Source: Sphingobacterium bambusae
GTDB lineage: Bacteria > Bacteroidota > Bacteroidia > Sphingobacteriales > Sphingobacteriaceae
Reading direction: 5' to 3'
NCBI RefSeq assembly: GCF_033955345.1
Contig: NZ_CP138332.1
Span: forward strand, 558,001-622,000
DNA: 64,000 nt
Below, piece by piece: positions 7,844-17,217 of this stretch. Made by a program: the position numbers and the translations under genes. The first letter of the stretch is position 1, and the number at the start of each line of letters is the position of its first letter. The notes below the pieces were generated by a model. The model was not told the origin of the DNA. It did no database searches and was given only the letters and a program-made list of their open reading frames with translations.

Positions 7844-8413
7844 TTAAAAAGCGAATGCCTTATCCCCTTTTTTGTAAGGGAAATTACCGTCAAAACGACC
7901 CGGGATTTTCACATAGCGCTGTGCCTGTGTCATGCCCACTTCCGAGGTAAAAAAGCCCGTTAGTGTCAATTGCTTCAACATATGGAAGAAATTGTTAGGC
8001 TCATCCTCTTTCTTGTTTTTCTGGTATTCAGCGGCTTCCTTATCGTATTTATTTACGAACTGTAGCTGTTCCTCTTTCGATAGTTCTTTGAAAGATTTGC
8101 TAAACTCTTTCTTGGCACGGTTATCCACATCAGCCAAGCCTTCCAAGAATGCTTTTTGATCGGCCTCTTCATAACAATCACGAATCATGACTGGAATAAA
8201 TTCGCCTACTCCTGCTTCTTTGGCTCCCGGCGTAGATGTCTTCGGCAGAATAGCTTCTGCAAGGTCGCCCAAGAAATCCGTTTTCTCCTTTTCGAATAAT
8301 GTTGCTACGTCTTTAGACGCTGGTCGGGTACATCCTTCTAGGAACAGATTTGCTCCGATTACCGAACCACCAATCAACATGGCTACACGTTGAAGTGCCT
8401 CTCTTCTATTCAT
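7844..8413 (-). CDS. Gluconate 2-dehydrogenase subunit 3-family protein
   Basis: 189 residues. The N-terminus has RREAL and a hydrophobic stretch ending LFLEGC, which looks like a Tat-dependent lipoprotein signal. The body matches the small subunit of FAD-dependent sugar dehydrogenases: FLGDLAEAILPKTSTPGAKEAGV, then FIPVMIRDCY, and a C-terminal GFFTSEVGMTQAQRYVKIPGRF, all typical of this family (read in parts). Known: it helps the GMC large subunit fold and be exported. It is the last gene of the four-gene operon beginning with the MFS permease; the GMC partner is two genes upstream. Stop-to-start spacing to the previous gene is 11 nt. Confidence 0.9.
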   Translation of the reverse strand: MNRREALQRVAMLIGGSVIGANLFLEGCTRPASKDVATLFEKEKTDFLGDLAEAILPKTSTPGAKEAGVGEFIPVMIRDCYEEADQKAFLEGLADVDNRAKKEFSKSFKELSKEEQLQFVNKYDKEAAEYQKNKKEDEPNNFFHMLKQLTLTGFFTSEVGMTQAQRYVKIPGRFDGNFPYKKGDKAFAF

Positions 8414-8424
8414 TGTTTCTTAGT

Positions 8425-9852
8425 TTAAAGATTGTAATTTACTTCCCAACCTTGACGATATTGGCGTTTCACAAATTGATTCACAATATCAAAGTTGGTT
8501 ACCTTCATTTGGTTGTTGTCCCAAAGCAATTTCAGGTTTCTTCCTGGGTAGTTGCCGTCGATACGTAGATCGGCACCGCGAATAGCCAAATTAGCCATCA
8601 GCAAGGCTTCCGTCAGTGGACCCGAAATTTCAAATGGAGCACTCACTTCCATCTTGCCATATCCGGCGATAGCCGCTTCCACCCATTGTCCATAGTGTCC
8701 ATTGGCTTTGCCTTCTACGCGCGCATATTTCTGTGCCACCTGCTCTTTTCTTGTAGTAGGCAATAGACGTGCATTTTCACCATAGGTATCCGCCAAAATT
8801 TTACCTTTGGTACCGATCAACAAGATACCGTTACCGCCATCGCCAAAGATTTCATTTGGTCCTAGCTCATCGGGACGCGTTGGCTGAATACCGCCGTCCA
8901 TCCAGTGCAAGGTAACTGGTCCACTAGTTTTCGGAGTTTTTGGGAAAGTCATCGTCACGTGACTTGACGGAGGACAGCTTTCTGGGTAATACGCACGTTT
9001 GAACTCATCAGCATATACCGTACCGACCGTAGCCTGTACATCTTGGATATATTTCAAGCCCAATGTGCTGAAAGGAACCTCTAACAAGTGGCATCCCATA
9101 TCGCCTAGTGCACCGGTACCATAATCCCACCAACCTCTCCAGTTGAAAGGAACCAACTTCTCGATGTAGTCCTTTTTAGGCGCTGTACCGAGCCATAGCT
9201 CCCAATCCAACTCTTTCGGCACCTGTGCCGTTTGGTTAGGCCAAGGAATACCAGAAGGCCATACCGGACGGTCTGTCCAGCAATATACCGTGTGTACATC
9301 ACCGATCAAGCCTGCTTCATACCATTCTTTGATCTCCCGCGGTCCGTCGTTTGACGCACCTTGGTTTCCCATTTGGGTGACCACCTTGTATTTCTTAGCC
9401 GCATCAGTCAATACCCTCGCTTCCCACACATCGTGCGTAAGCGGTTTCTGCACATACACGTGCTTGCCGAGTTGCATAGCAGCCAAGGCCTGAATGGCGT
9501 GGTTGTGGTCGGGGGATGATACCGAGACTGCATCGATATGCTTGTGCTCTTTATCCAACATCTCCCGGTAATCTCTATAATACTTCGCTTTTGGGAACGC
9601 CTTAACCGAATTGGCTGCACGGCGATCGTCTACGTCACATAAGAATGCAATTTCTGCCTTTCCACTTTTGTAGAAAGAAGCAATATCACTTTGCCCTTTG
9701 CCACCGACACCGATACCGGCTACCATCAATTTGTCACTTGGTGCCAAGAATCCCTTGCCCCCAAGCACATGGCGAGGGACAATCATAAAACCAGCCGCTG
9801 CTAGGGCCGCATTTTTGATAAAATCTCTACGAGAATTGTTCGTTTCCTTCAT
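8425..9852 (-). CDS. Tat-exported Gfo/Idh/MocA-family oxidoreductase
   Basis: 475 residues. A Tat-type leader (SRRDFIKNAALAAAGF) opens the protein, so it likely acts in the periplasm. The Rossmann NAD(P) site follows (VAGIGVGGKGQ, about 44-54), then a second acidic strand CDVDDRRAA and the substrate-side motif VYVQKPLTHD with K136 (the usual EKP is QKP). Known: members oxidise or reduce sugar carbonyls and alcohols, and some Bacteroidota members process 3-keto sugars or act as glycosidases through an oxidised intermediate. It sits between the GMC oxidoreductase (31 nt) and its small subunit (11 nt), which supports a joint role in sugar oxidation. Confidence 0.92.
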   Translation of the reverse strand: MKETNNSRRDFIKNAALAAAGFMIVPRHVLGGKGFLAPSDKLMVAGIGVGGKGQSDIASFYKSGKAEIAFLCDVDDRRAANSVKAFPKAKYYRDYREMLDKEHKHIDAVSVSSPDHNHAIQALAAMQLGKHVYVQKPLTHDVWEARVLTDAAKKYKVVTQMGNQGASNDGPREIKEWYEAGLIGDVHTVYCWTDRPVWPSGIPWPNQTAQVPKELDWELWLGTAPKKDYIEKLVPFNWRGWWDYGTGALGDMGCHLLEVPFSTLGLKYIQDVQATVGTVYADEFKRAYYPESCPPSSHVTMTFPKTPKTSGPVTLHWMDGGIQPTRPDELGPNEIFGDGGNGILLIGTKGKILADTYGENARLLPTTRKEQVAQKYARVEGKANGHYGQWVEAAIAGYGKMEVSAPFEISGPLTEALLMANLAIRGADLRIDGNYPGRNLKLLWDNNQMKVTNFDIVNQFVKRQYRQGWEVNYNL

Positions 9853-9883
9853 TTCAGCTATTATAAGTTTACGTTGTTATTCA

Positions 9884-11566
9884 TTAAAGATTTCCCTTCT
9901 TCAGCTCACTAACGGCAAAGTCTACCGCGCGTGCTGTCAAAGCCATATAGGTTAAAGAAGGATTCACACAAGCTGCAGACGCCATTGCTGCACCGTCCGT
10001 AACGAATACATTTTTCGCATCCCACACTTGGTTGTGCTTATTCAATACCGAGTTTTTCGGATCCGTACCCATACGTGCCGTACCCATCTCGTGGATACCC
10101 ATACCGAAGTTATACTCGTTATCGTAGGTATAGACATCTTTCACGCCAATTCGCTCCAACATCTCCTTCATATCTTCCTGCATGTCAGGGCGCATTTTAC
10201 GCTCGTTGTCCTTGATCTCCATGTCCATAGACAATACCGGTAATCCCCATTTATCTTTCTTCTCTTTATCCAAGAAGATTCTGTTTTCATGGTAAGGAAG
10301 AATCTCGCCAAAGGCGGTGAAACCTACCGACCAAGATCCGGGTTCCAACATGGCATCTTTCCAGTCGCCACCTACGCTCATCTCAGCAATCTCGCCCGAC
10401 CAACGGCCGCGACTTGCTGCGCCTTGGTAACCGAAACCGCGTACATAATCGCGTTTTTTATCGTCGCCCGGTACATTTTGGAAACGAGGCACGTACAAGC
10501 CCGTCGGACGCCGACCGAATACATACTTATCCTCATAGCCCTCGATGCGGCCACCCGCACCACACCGGAAATGGTGGTCCATCGCATTGTGCCCTAATTC
10601 ACCCGAGCTACTTCCCAATCCGCCTTCCCAAACATCCGTTGCCGAATTCATCAACACCCAAGTGGAGTTGAAAGCCGAGGCACATACAAAGATTACTTTG
10701 GCAAAGAACTCGTAGGTTTTACCTGTTTCCGCATCCACGATCTCTACCCCTTTTGCTTTTTGAGAGTCTTTATCGTAGATGATTTTGGTAACGATAGAAA
10801 ATGGACGCAACGTTAAGTTGCCGGTAGCCATTGCTGGTGGCAAGGTAGACGATTGCGTACTGAAGTAAGCACCGAAGTTACAGCCCAACCAGCATTGGTT
10901 TTGGTATTGACAGTTGATACGTCCGTGATGCGGCTTGGTGATGTTCGCCGTACGTCCCATGATGAAGTGACGTTTGTTACCATATTCTTTTTTCAAACGA
11001 TCGGCCAAATCTTTCTCGACAATGGTAAAGTCCATCGGAGGAAGAAAATCGCCATCAGGCAATACATCTAAACCATCGCGGTTTCCGGAAATACCTGCCC
11101 ACTTCTCGGCATAGCTATACCAAGGAGCGATGTCCGCATAGCGGATTGGCCAATCCGTTCCGTGTCCGTCTTTCGCATTTGCCTCGAAATCGAGATCCGA
11201 AAAGCGGTAGCTCTGGCGTCCCCACATTAAGGAACGTCCACCAACGTGATACCCACGAAACCAGTCGAAACGCTTCACCTCCGTGTAGGGGCTTTCTTTC
11301 TCATTCACCCAAAAATCGAGGTTCTTCTCGTTTAGGGGATAGTCACGTTTCAATACGGGGTAATCAGCCTCCATCTGCTTGGTGCGTCCTCCTCTATGCG
11401 GATACTCCCAAGTATTTTTGTTGGCATGATAGTCTTTTACGTGCTCCACGTTTCTACCACGCTCCAACATAATGGTTTTTAACCCTTTCTCTGTTAACTC
11501 TTTTGCCGCCCAGCCTCCACTAATTCCGGAACCAATGACAATCGCGTCATAAACATTATCTGCCAT
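9884..11566 (-). CDS. GMC-family FAD oxidoreductase (glucoside 3-dehydrogenase-like)
   Basis: 560 residues. The dinucleotide fold is at the start (VIGSGISGGWAAKELTEKG, glycines 12, 14 and 17, then E35 in LERG). Other GMC features are GGRSLMWGRQSYR, NCQYQNQCWLGCN with clustered cysteines, and the catalytic-histidine segment GIHEMGTARMG near 505, followed by VNPSLTYMALTARAVDF. Known: Bacteroidota enzymes of this type oxidise C3 of glucosides and need the subunit 3-like protein found two genes downstream. It has no clear signal peptide of its own, so export would depend on the partner. The identification as glucoside 3-dehydrogenase is inference from partners and family. Confidence 0.88.
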   Translation of the reverse strand: MADNVYDAIVIGSGISGGWAAKELTEKGLKTIMLERGRNVEHVKDYHANKNTWEYPHRGGRTKQMEADYPVLKRDYPLNEKNLDFWVNEKESPYTEVKRFDWFRGYHVGGRSLMWGRQSYRFSDLDFEANAKDGHGTDWPIRYADIAPWYSYAEKWAGISGNRDGLDVLPDGDFLPPMDFTIVEKDLADRLKKEYGNKRHFIMGRTANITKPHHGRINCQYQNQCWLGCNFGAYFSTQSSTLPPAMATGNLTLRPFSIVTKIIYDKDSQKAKGVEIVDAETGKTYEFFAKVIFVCASAFNSTWVLMNSATDVWEGGLGSSSGELGHNAMDHHFRCGAGGRIEGYEDKYVFGRRPTGLYVPRFQNVPGDDKKRDYVRGFGYQGAASRGRWSGEIAEMSVGGDWKDAMLEPGSWSVGFTAFGEILPYHENRIFLDKEKKDKWGLPVLSMDMEIKDNERKMRPDMQEDMKEMLERIGVKDVYTYDNEYNFGMGIHEMGTARMGTDPKNSVLNKHNQVWDAKNVFVTDGAAMASAACVNPSLTYMALTARAVDFAVSELKKGNL

Positions 11567-11588
11567 ATCTCTTCTATTTAGTTTTATG

Positions 11589-12821
11589 TTATACTGTTTT
11601 ACTCTCTACTTTTTCGTCTTTAAATAACACCATGAAAATAATCAACACCACGAATGCTATTCCTGCCGGAACGATCCAGGTCTGTTGCCAAAACTGTGCT
11701 ACATCGGTAGCCTTAATAGCTTGGTATTTTTCGCCAATAAAGCCAGCTACCCAAAACCCAATCAGCTGCCCTACACCGTAGGTCGCCAATGTGATTAAAC
11801 CTTGCGCTGCGCTCTTATATTTCACACCTGCTTTGCTATCTGTGTAGATCTGTCCGGATACGAAAAAGAAATCGTAGCAGATACCGTGTAAGGCAATACC
11901 AAGAATCAACATAAAAGATAAATCGCCAGCGTTGCCATACGCAAATAGTAAATAGCGCACGGCCCAAGCCAACATACCTACTAAAATGGTTTTCTTGAAG
12001 CCAAATTTGCTAAAGAACACGGGCAATAACAGCAGGAATCCAACCTCGGAAATTTGTCCGATCGTCATCTTTCCAGTTGGATTTGCCAAACCAATTTCCG
12101 CTAAAAATGGATTTGCATTTTGGTAATAAAATGCCAATGGGATACAGATCAAGATCGAGGAAATAAAGAATATCAAGAAGTTCTTGTCTTTCAATAATTT
12201 GATCGCATCAAGGCCAATAATAGAAGCAAATGAAGGCTTCTCATCGGAGCTGATCTTTACTGGAGGTGTTTTTGGCAAGATAAACGAAAAGAGGCCTAGC
12301 ACTACCGACGCAACGCCAGCCATCAGGAATGTATTGCGCAAAGCACCTTCTGTGGAATCCCATTTGAAAATATAGGATATTGACAAGCCTGCAATGATCC
12401 ACCCAATAGTACCAAAAATTCGAATGCTGGAAAATTGCTTTTCAGGATTCGTCAGTTGGCGGAACGAAACAGAATTCACCAACGATAACGTCGGCATATA
12501 CAGGATCATGTACGACAATACATAAGGATAAAATACGGTCACATCAGCTGCATTATACATTTGATACATCAAAAATGCGCCGATGAGGTGTAAGATACCC
12601 AAAATACGCTCCGCATTAAAATAGCGGTCAGCGATCATACCGATCACAAAAGGAGCGATGATAGCGCCTAGCGATTGTGTAGAAAATACATTAGCGATTT
12701 CGAATTGCGATGCTTTTAAGTTCTGAATTAAAAAAGTGCCCAATGTAACGAACCATGCTCCCCAAATAAAAAATTCGAGAAACATCATAAAAGAGAGTTT
12801 AAATCTTATTGATGTTGACAT
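11589..12821 (-). CDS. NupG-like MFS permease (sugar/nucleoside type)
   Basis: 410 residues with about 12 hydrophobic helices spread along the length. It opens FKLSFMMFLEFFIWGAWFV, a pattern of the nucleoside:H+ symporter (NupG/XapB) branch of the major facilitator family, and has the loop 2-3 motif GMIADRYFNAERI and a central GTIGWIIAGLSI. It is the first gene of the operon that continues with GMC oxidoreductase, Gfo/Idh and subunit 3, so the cargo is more likely a sugar or its oxidised derivative than a nucleoside (inference). A candidate -7 box (TATTTTTG on the minus strand) lies upstream in the 68-nt gap. Confidence 0.88.
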   Translation of the reverse strand: MSTSIRFKLSFMMFLEFFIWGAWFVTLGTFLIQNLKASQFEIANVFSTQSLGAIIAPFVIGMIADRYFNAERILGILHLIGAFLMYQMYNAADVTVFYPYVLSYMILYMPTLSLVNSVSFRQLTNPEKQFSSIRIFGTIGWIIAGLSISYIFKWDSTEGALRNTFLMAGVASVVLGLFSFILPKTPPVKISSDEKPSFASIIGLDAIKLLKDKNFLIFFISSILICIPLAFYYQNANPFLAEIGLANPTGKMTIGQISEVGFLLLLPVFFSKFGFKKTILVGMLAWAVRYLLFAYGNAGDLSFMLILGIALHGICYDFFFVSGQIYTDSKAGVKYKSAAQGLITLATYGVGQLIGFWVAGFIGEKYQAIKATDVAQFWQQTWIVPAGIAFVVLIIFMVLFKDEKVESKTV

Positions 12822-12867
12822 CTGATGATAGGTTTATAGTATAAATATATTACTTCTTCGTAAATAA

Positions 12868-12875
12868 CAAAAATA
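12868..12875 (-). promoter_or_regulatory. Candidate -7 box of the sugar-oxidation operon
   Basis: Seen: TATTTTTG on the minus strand, matching TANNTTTG, 47 nt upstream of the permease start and after the stop of the upstream gene. No clear -33 element is recognised, so this is tentative. Confidence 0.4.
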
Positions 12876-12889
12876 TTTTGCTGCTAAAA

Positions 12890-13810
12890 TCATTTAGTTT
12901 GAAAGCTATCGACTTCCCGGTAAGCTGCCAAAAGTGCTTTTTCGCCTTCCACACCTGATTTTGACATGCCATGTTCCATGCCAACGATGCCGGTATATCC
13001 TTTTTCTTTCAACCATTTGAACACATTCTTATAGTTTATTTCGCCCGTTGTAGGCTCGCGACGGCCCGGGTTATCGCCCACCTGGATGTAAGCAATCTCG
13101 CTCCAGCAGGTATTCATGAAGTTGATCAAATTGCCTTCATTCTTCTGTTGATGGTAGGCATCATATAAAATTTTGCAGGAAGGGCTCCCTACGGCCTTGC
13201 AGATTTCGTAGGTTTGATCGGTGAAACGCAAGAAAAGATCAGGCGTATCACTCAAAGGCTCCAATACCATGGTGATGCCATGTGGCTCAAAAATCTCCGC
13301 GCCTCTTTTTAGCGCCTCTACCACATTGGCCGTTTGTACACCGATCGGCAGATTGCGCTGATAATCGCCTGGAACCACCGTTACCCACTTGGCATTGACA
13401 TGCTTTGCCGTCTCTACAGACGCTCGGCATCCCTTTAGGAAGATATCGATAAATTCCTGTTTGCCAGCCGCCAATGTATTGGCTCCGTTTCCACCTTTCG
13501 GCACCACAAAAACGCCCATGCGCATGCCCAACTTCGCCAAGGTTTCGCCAATTTTCTTCTGCTCATCCAAGGGACGTTCTGGCAATCCATTATCCTCGAT
13601 ACTGCGGAAACCTAGATCGTGCATGTATTTAATTTCATCGACAAAGTTCTTCCCCGCCGTTGCGGCAAACATACCTTGGTGGGGCGCATAGTCTAGTTTG
13701 AACGTTGCCCCGTTTGCCATTTGCTTTTCTTCGGCCATACTTTCATTGCTTAAAAGAACCGAACTACTAAGTAGTGCAGCTCCACTTTTTATAAAATCTG
13801 ATCTTTTCAT
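12890..13810 (-). CDS. TIM-barrel sugar isomerase/epimerase (hydroxypyruvate isomerase-like)
   Basis: 306 residues. The leader MKRSDFIKSGAALLSSSVLL resembles a weak Tat or Sec signal. The body is an AP-endonuclease-2-type barrel: strand-end residues that normally bind a divalent metal are visible in MVLEPLSD, KILYDAYHQQ, IAYIQVGDNPGR and GIVGMEHG. Known: the family includes hydroxypyruvate isomerase, tagatose epimerase and periplasmic sugar isomerases. It closes the second operon (FGE-like, Gfo/Idh, ApbE, this gene; gaps 27, 3 and 10 nt) and so probably acts on the same oxidised sugars. Exact substrate unknown. Confidence 0.85.
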   Translation of the reverse strand: MKRSDFIKSGAALLSSSVLLSNESMAEEKQMANGATFKLDYAPHQGMFAATAGKNFVDEIKYMHDLGFRSIEDNGLPERPLDEQKKIGETLAKLGMRMGVFVVPKGGNGANTLAAGKQEFIDIFLKGCRASVETAKHVNAKWVTVVPGDYQRNLPIGVQTANVVEALKRGAEIFEPHGITMVLEPLSDTPDLFLRFTDQTYEICKAVGSPSCKILYDAYHQQKNEGNLINFMNTCWSEIAYIQVGDNPGRREPTTGEINYKNVFKWLKEKGYTGIVGMEHGMSKSGVEGEKALLAAYREVDSFQTK

Positions 13811-13820
13811 TGGATGCGCA

Positions 13821-14807
13821 TTAATTCTTTATATAACGGGAGAAGCCCTTCGAAAAAGCTTCTTTATAGTCGTTATCCTGTTTGTAAATAATATAAACCT
13901 CTATTTCTTTCAACTTGTCGGCTAATGCAACCCCTTCTTTCGGCGATAAAGCCATAAAAACATTATCGTAGGCATCGGCATCCATCGCTGTTGTTGCCAC
14001 CACAGTTACGCTAGCTACATTATTCTGCAGTGGATAGCCATCCTTTGGATTGATATGGTGATGAATCTTTTTACCTTGATAGTCAAACACCTTACGGTAG
14101 TTTCCGGATGTGGTGACCGATTTATCGACCAACTGCAACACAAAGCGCGAGGACTGTGCACCTTCCGGTCTTTCGATCGCTATTTCGAAAGGTTGTTGTG
14201 CAGCTTTAAGGCCTTTGCTCCTAATTTCGCCGCCCAATTCCACCAAATAGTTTTCGATACCATAATCGTCCAACAACTCCGCCAATACGTCCACCGTGTA
14301 GCCCTGCGCAATACCATTAAGATCTATAGCCGTGCGGCTATCGGTCTTCCGAAGTTTATGCTTCCGTAGCCTTAGTTTGTCCATCCCCACAAATTGCATT
14401 ACGCTATCGATATCCGACTGTGTAGGCAGCTTCGCGATACGCTCGGCACCAAATCCCCACAAACTAACTAGCGACTTCACCGTTATGTCAAATGCCCCTT
14501 TGGATCGACGATGCACCTGCATCGCGCGGCGAACTACGCGCTCCATATGCGGGTCCAAGACAAGCCCTTCCCGATCGGCAGCATTAAAGCGGCTGATCAA
14601 CGATTGCGGAAGATACAAAGACATGGAACGATCAATCACTGCAAGCACACTATCGACCAACTCCTTTGTGATGAAGGCACTAGCCGCATAGTACTGCAGG
14701 CTATACGTGGTTCCTTGTCCACGACCTTCAATAACGAATTTAGGTTGTTGTGCATAAACACGACAACCTAAAAGGACGACAATCAGTATGGTAAACAAGC
14801 GCGACAA
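13821..14807 (-). CDS. ApbE-family FAD:protein FMN transferase
   Basis: 328 residues with a Sec-type signal peptide (LFTILIVVLLGCRVYAQ). ApbE features in order: GQGTTYSLQYYA near the start of the mature protein, GAFDITVKSLVSLWGFG, AIDLNGIAQGYTVD, NYLVELGGEIRSKG, HHHINPKDGYPL and a metal-site region VATTAMDADAYDNVFMAL. Known: ApbE attaches FMN to Thr or Ser of target proteins (Nqr/Rnf subunits and others) outside the membrane. Start is 3 nt after the Gfo/Idh stop, so the two are probably co-translated. Which flavoprotein it serves here is not clear; no FMN-binding-domain gene is visible in the window. Confidence 0.92.
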   Translation of the reverse strand: MSRLFTILIVVLLGCRVYAQQPKFVIEGRGQGTTYSLQYYAASAFITKELVDSVLAVIDRSMSLYLPQSLISRFNAADREGLVLDPHMERVVRRAMQVHRRSKGAFDITVKSLVSLWGFGAERIAKLPTQSDIDSVMQFVGMDKLRLRKHKLRKTDSRTAIDLNGIAQGYTVDVLAELLDDYGIENYLVELGGEIRSKGLKAAQQPFEIAIERPEGAQSSRFVLQLVDKSVTTSGNYRKVFDYQGKKIHHHINPKDGYPLQNNVASVTVVATTAMDADAYDNVFMALSPKEGVALADKLKEIEVYIIYKQDNDYKEAFSKGFSRYIKN

Positions 14808-14810
14808 CCT

Positions 14811-16124
14811 CTAGATGTATAGCTCTGTGTTTATCCCCGGAATAGCCACCGCATACTCACCCTGTACGTTAGGTGTAATTTTCGGTTTGGCATCCCAGGC
14901 ATACACTGCCGGAGAAAGATCTATCTCCGATGTCAAAGCTTTATCCCATTTGATTACCTTTCCAGTGTAGCAGGCCAAACGACCTATGATTCCCGTGAGC
15001 GTGCTATAAGCACCATACTCCGTATTGTCGAATTTATATTCATTCTTGGCGATAGCCTCGAAAAGCTCCTTATGTTCCTGTTGGTAAGCGTTTGGATTGC
15101 CTTTGGGGTCATGTCGGTAAATCTCGTTGCCTTTGGCATCCCAAAGCACCGCTTGGTTACCGGCCGATAGATAAACCCGACCTTTTGAAGCTTGGAAGGT
15201 TTCATCCACACGATTCGAGATGCCTTCAAAATGGCGACACTGGCTATATACCACGGTACCGTCATCATAGGTCAGTTCTACCGCAAAGTTATCGTAGATT
15301 TCGCCATATTCTTTGCCCGTGCGGTGCGCTCGGCTTCCTGTTCCTTGGATGGATACCGGATATTTACCTTTCACCCAGTTCGCGACATCGATATTGTGCA
15401 CATGTTGCTCTACGATGTGGTCTCCACATAGCCAGTTGAAGTAGTACCAGTTGCGCATTTGGTATTCCATTTCGGTCTGCGCCGCTTGGCGAGGCCTTAC
15501 CCATACGCCACCGCTGTTCCAGTACACCTGCCCAGCATATACATCGCCAATGGCACCATCCTGAATGCGTTTGATCGCTTCTCTATAGTTTGTTTGGTAG
15601 CGGCGTTGTAGGCCGACAACAACATTTAATTTCTTCTTTTTAGCTTCTTCTGCCGCGGCTAACACCTTGCGAATTCCCGGTATATCTACCGCCACAGGCT
15701 TCTCCATAAACACATGTTTGCCCGCTTTCACGGCTTCTTCAAAGTGCAGAGGCCGAAAGCCGGGAGGTGTAGTCAGCAACACCACATCAGCATCTTTAAT
15801 GGCCGCTTTATAGCCATCAAAGCCCACATATTTGCGGCTATCCGGCACATCCACCTTATCGCCAAACTTTTCCTTCAGCGTATTGTAGGTAGACTGTAAA
15901 TTATCTTGAAAAGCATCGGCCATAGCCACCAGTTTAATATTTTGTCCGGAGGCAAATGCGTCGAATGCTGCGCCAGTTCCCCGACCGCCGCAACCAATAA
16001 GCGCAATTTTGATCTCATCAGATCCGGCAGCAAAAACACTGCCTACAGGAGTCGAGGCTAAAACCGTAGCGCCGGCCAATGCCGAGCCCGTCTTAATAAA
16101 ATCTCGTCTTTTAAAAGTATCCAT
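14811..16124 (-). CDS. Tat-exported Gfo/Idh/MocA-family oxidoreductase
   Basis: 437 residues. Twin-arginine leader KRRDFIKTGSALAGATVL, Rossmann motif ALIGCGGRGTGAAFDAF (about 41-57), acidic MADAF, and the catalytic-lysine motif VFMEKPVAVD with K142. It keeps the standard EKP, unlike the paralogue at 8425-9852 (QKP). Middle-domain features include RRYQTNYREAIKRI and QVYWNSGGVW. Known: NAD(P)-dependent sugar oxidoreductases; some Bacteroidota members are oxidising glycosidases. Second gene of the FGE-Gfo/Idh-ApbE-isomerase operon. The substrate is unknown. Confidence 0.92.
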   Translation of the reverse strand: MDTFKRRDFIKTGSALAGATVLASTPVGSVFAAGSDEIKIALIGCGGRGTGAAFDAFASGQNIKLVAMADAFQDNLQSTYNTLKEKFGDKVDVPDSRKYVGFDGYKAAIKDADVVLLTTPPGFRPLHFEEAVKAGKHVFMEKPVAVDIPGIRKVLAAAEEAKKKKLNVVVGLQRRYQTNYREAIKRIQDGAIGDVYAGQVYWNSGGVWVRPRQAAQTEMEYQMRNWYYFNWLCGDHIVEQHVHNIDVANWVKGKYPVSIQGTGSRAHRTGKEYGEIYDNFAVELTYDDGTVVYSQCRHFEGISNRVDETFQASKGRVYLSAGNQAVLWDAKGNEIYRHDPKGNPNAYQQEHKELFEAIAKNEYKFDNTEYGAYSTLTGIIGRLACYTGKVIKWDKALTSEIDLSPAVYAWDAKPKITPNVQGEYAVAIPGINTELYI

Positions 16125-16151
16125 AGTTATTTAGCGTTTATAATATTCTCG

Positions 16152-17135
16152 TTAGAAGTCTTTTATCGGAGCTTTGTCATAGTAAGCCATGATCTCCGCA
16201 TGCGTAGGTTTTACCGCTGGTCGCACCAGTCTTAAGCCCACGAATGGAGCCTCCGGAAACCACCAGTTGGACTTTGGTATCTGCGGGTCCAGTTGTTTCC
16301 AAAAAGGATCCGATGCCATGCGCGCCGCCGCACGCAAGTCTGGCGCCTGGCTCTCGAAGGAACCACCACGCACACTGTGTGGATAAAGTGTTGTCGGAAC
16401 CGCCACTGGATTTTCACTTACTTTTCCGGCAAACTGCTGATAGAAATCGGCGTGGTATTGGTCGTAAGTCCATTCCGCAACATTTCCCAACATATCAAAG
16501 AGCCCCCAAGCGTTGGGCTTTTTCTTACCGACGGCAGCCGTTTGCCCATCGCTGTTGCTAGCAAACCAAGCATAATCAGGTAGCTGGGCGGCATCGTCGC
16601 CAAAGTAATAGGCTGTTTTCGATCCTGCGCGGCAGGCATATTCCCATTCGGCCTCTGTAGGCAAACGGTAAAATTCACCCGTACGCACATAAAGCCATTT
16701 GCAAAACTGAATGGCATTGTAATGCGTCATAGCCAAAGCAGGATGTCCCTCTTTGCCCATACCAAATGTCATGTCTAAATAAGGTTTTGTGGGGCGCGTT
16801 ACGGCATCGACCTCGCTATCGACTTTTCCGTTTACGGTTCTTGTAGCTTCTAGGTCTTTGTAAACAAAAGGCTCATACAGGTCCCAAGTTACCTCAAAGG
16901 TGCTCATCCAAAAAGGCGAAAGCTTCACGTTGTGGGCCGGCTTTTCATCTTCCTTGCCGCCTTTTTCACTGCCCATCATAAATTCACCACCTGGGATTGC
17001 TTCCATAGAAAACTGAAGACTCGTTCCTTCCAGCTTTTGCACATAACGCTCGTGTTTGGTTTGTGCATTTACGATGAGGCCAACCGTTAGGAGACTGAAA
17101 ACGATTGCGCTTTTCTTTACCATATTAGTTATCAT
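16152..17135 (-). CDS. Formylglycine-generating-enzyme-like (SUMF1) exported protein
   Basis: 327 residues; the signal peptide (KKSAIVFSLLTVGLIVNAQ) favours a start at 17123 or 17135. The sulfatase-modifying-factor fold is clear: IPGGEFMMGSEKGG, PAHNVKLSPFWMSTFEVTW, YRLPTEAEWEYACRAG, and WGLFDMLGNVAEWTYD with HSVRGGSFES. Known: true formylglycine-generating enzymes use a cysteine pair; here the cysteine pattern is not convincing and no sulfatase gene is nearby, so it is more likely one of the many non-enzymatic or differently acting SUMF1-domain proteins of Bacteroidota. First gene of the four-gene operon ending in the TIM-barrel isomerase. Confidence 0.85.
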   Translation of the reverse strand: MITNMVKKSAIVFSLLTVGLIVNAQTKHERYVQKLEGTSLQFSMEAIPGGEFMMGSEKGGKEDEKPAHNVKLSPFWMSTFEVTWDLYEPFVYKDLEATRTVNGKVDSEVDAVTRPTKPYLDMTFGMGKEGHPALAMTHYNAIQFCKWLYVRTGEFYRLPTEAEWEYACRAGSKTAYYFGDDAAQLPDYAWFASNSDGQTAAVGKKKPNAWGLFDMLGNVAEWTYDQYHADFYQQFAGKVSENPVAVPTTLYPHSVRGGSFESQAPDLRAAARMASDPFWKQLDPQIPKSNWWFPEAPFVGLRLVRPAVKPTHAEIMAYYDKAPIKDF

Positions 17136-17217
17136 TAACCTAGATTTTTATAAATCGGAACTAAATATAGAAATTATATTGTAAAAAATACACTAAGCAC
17201 GCTTTACAACAATCAAG

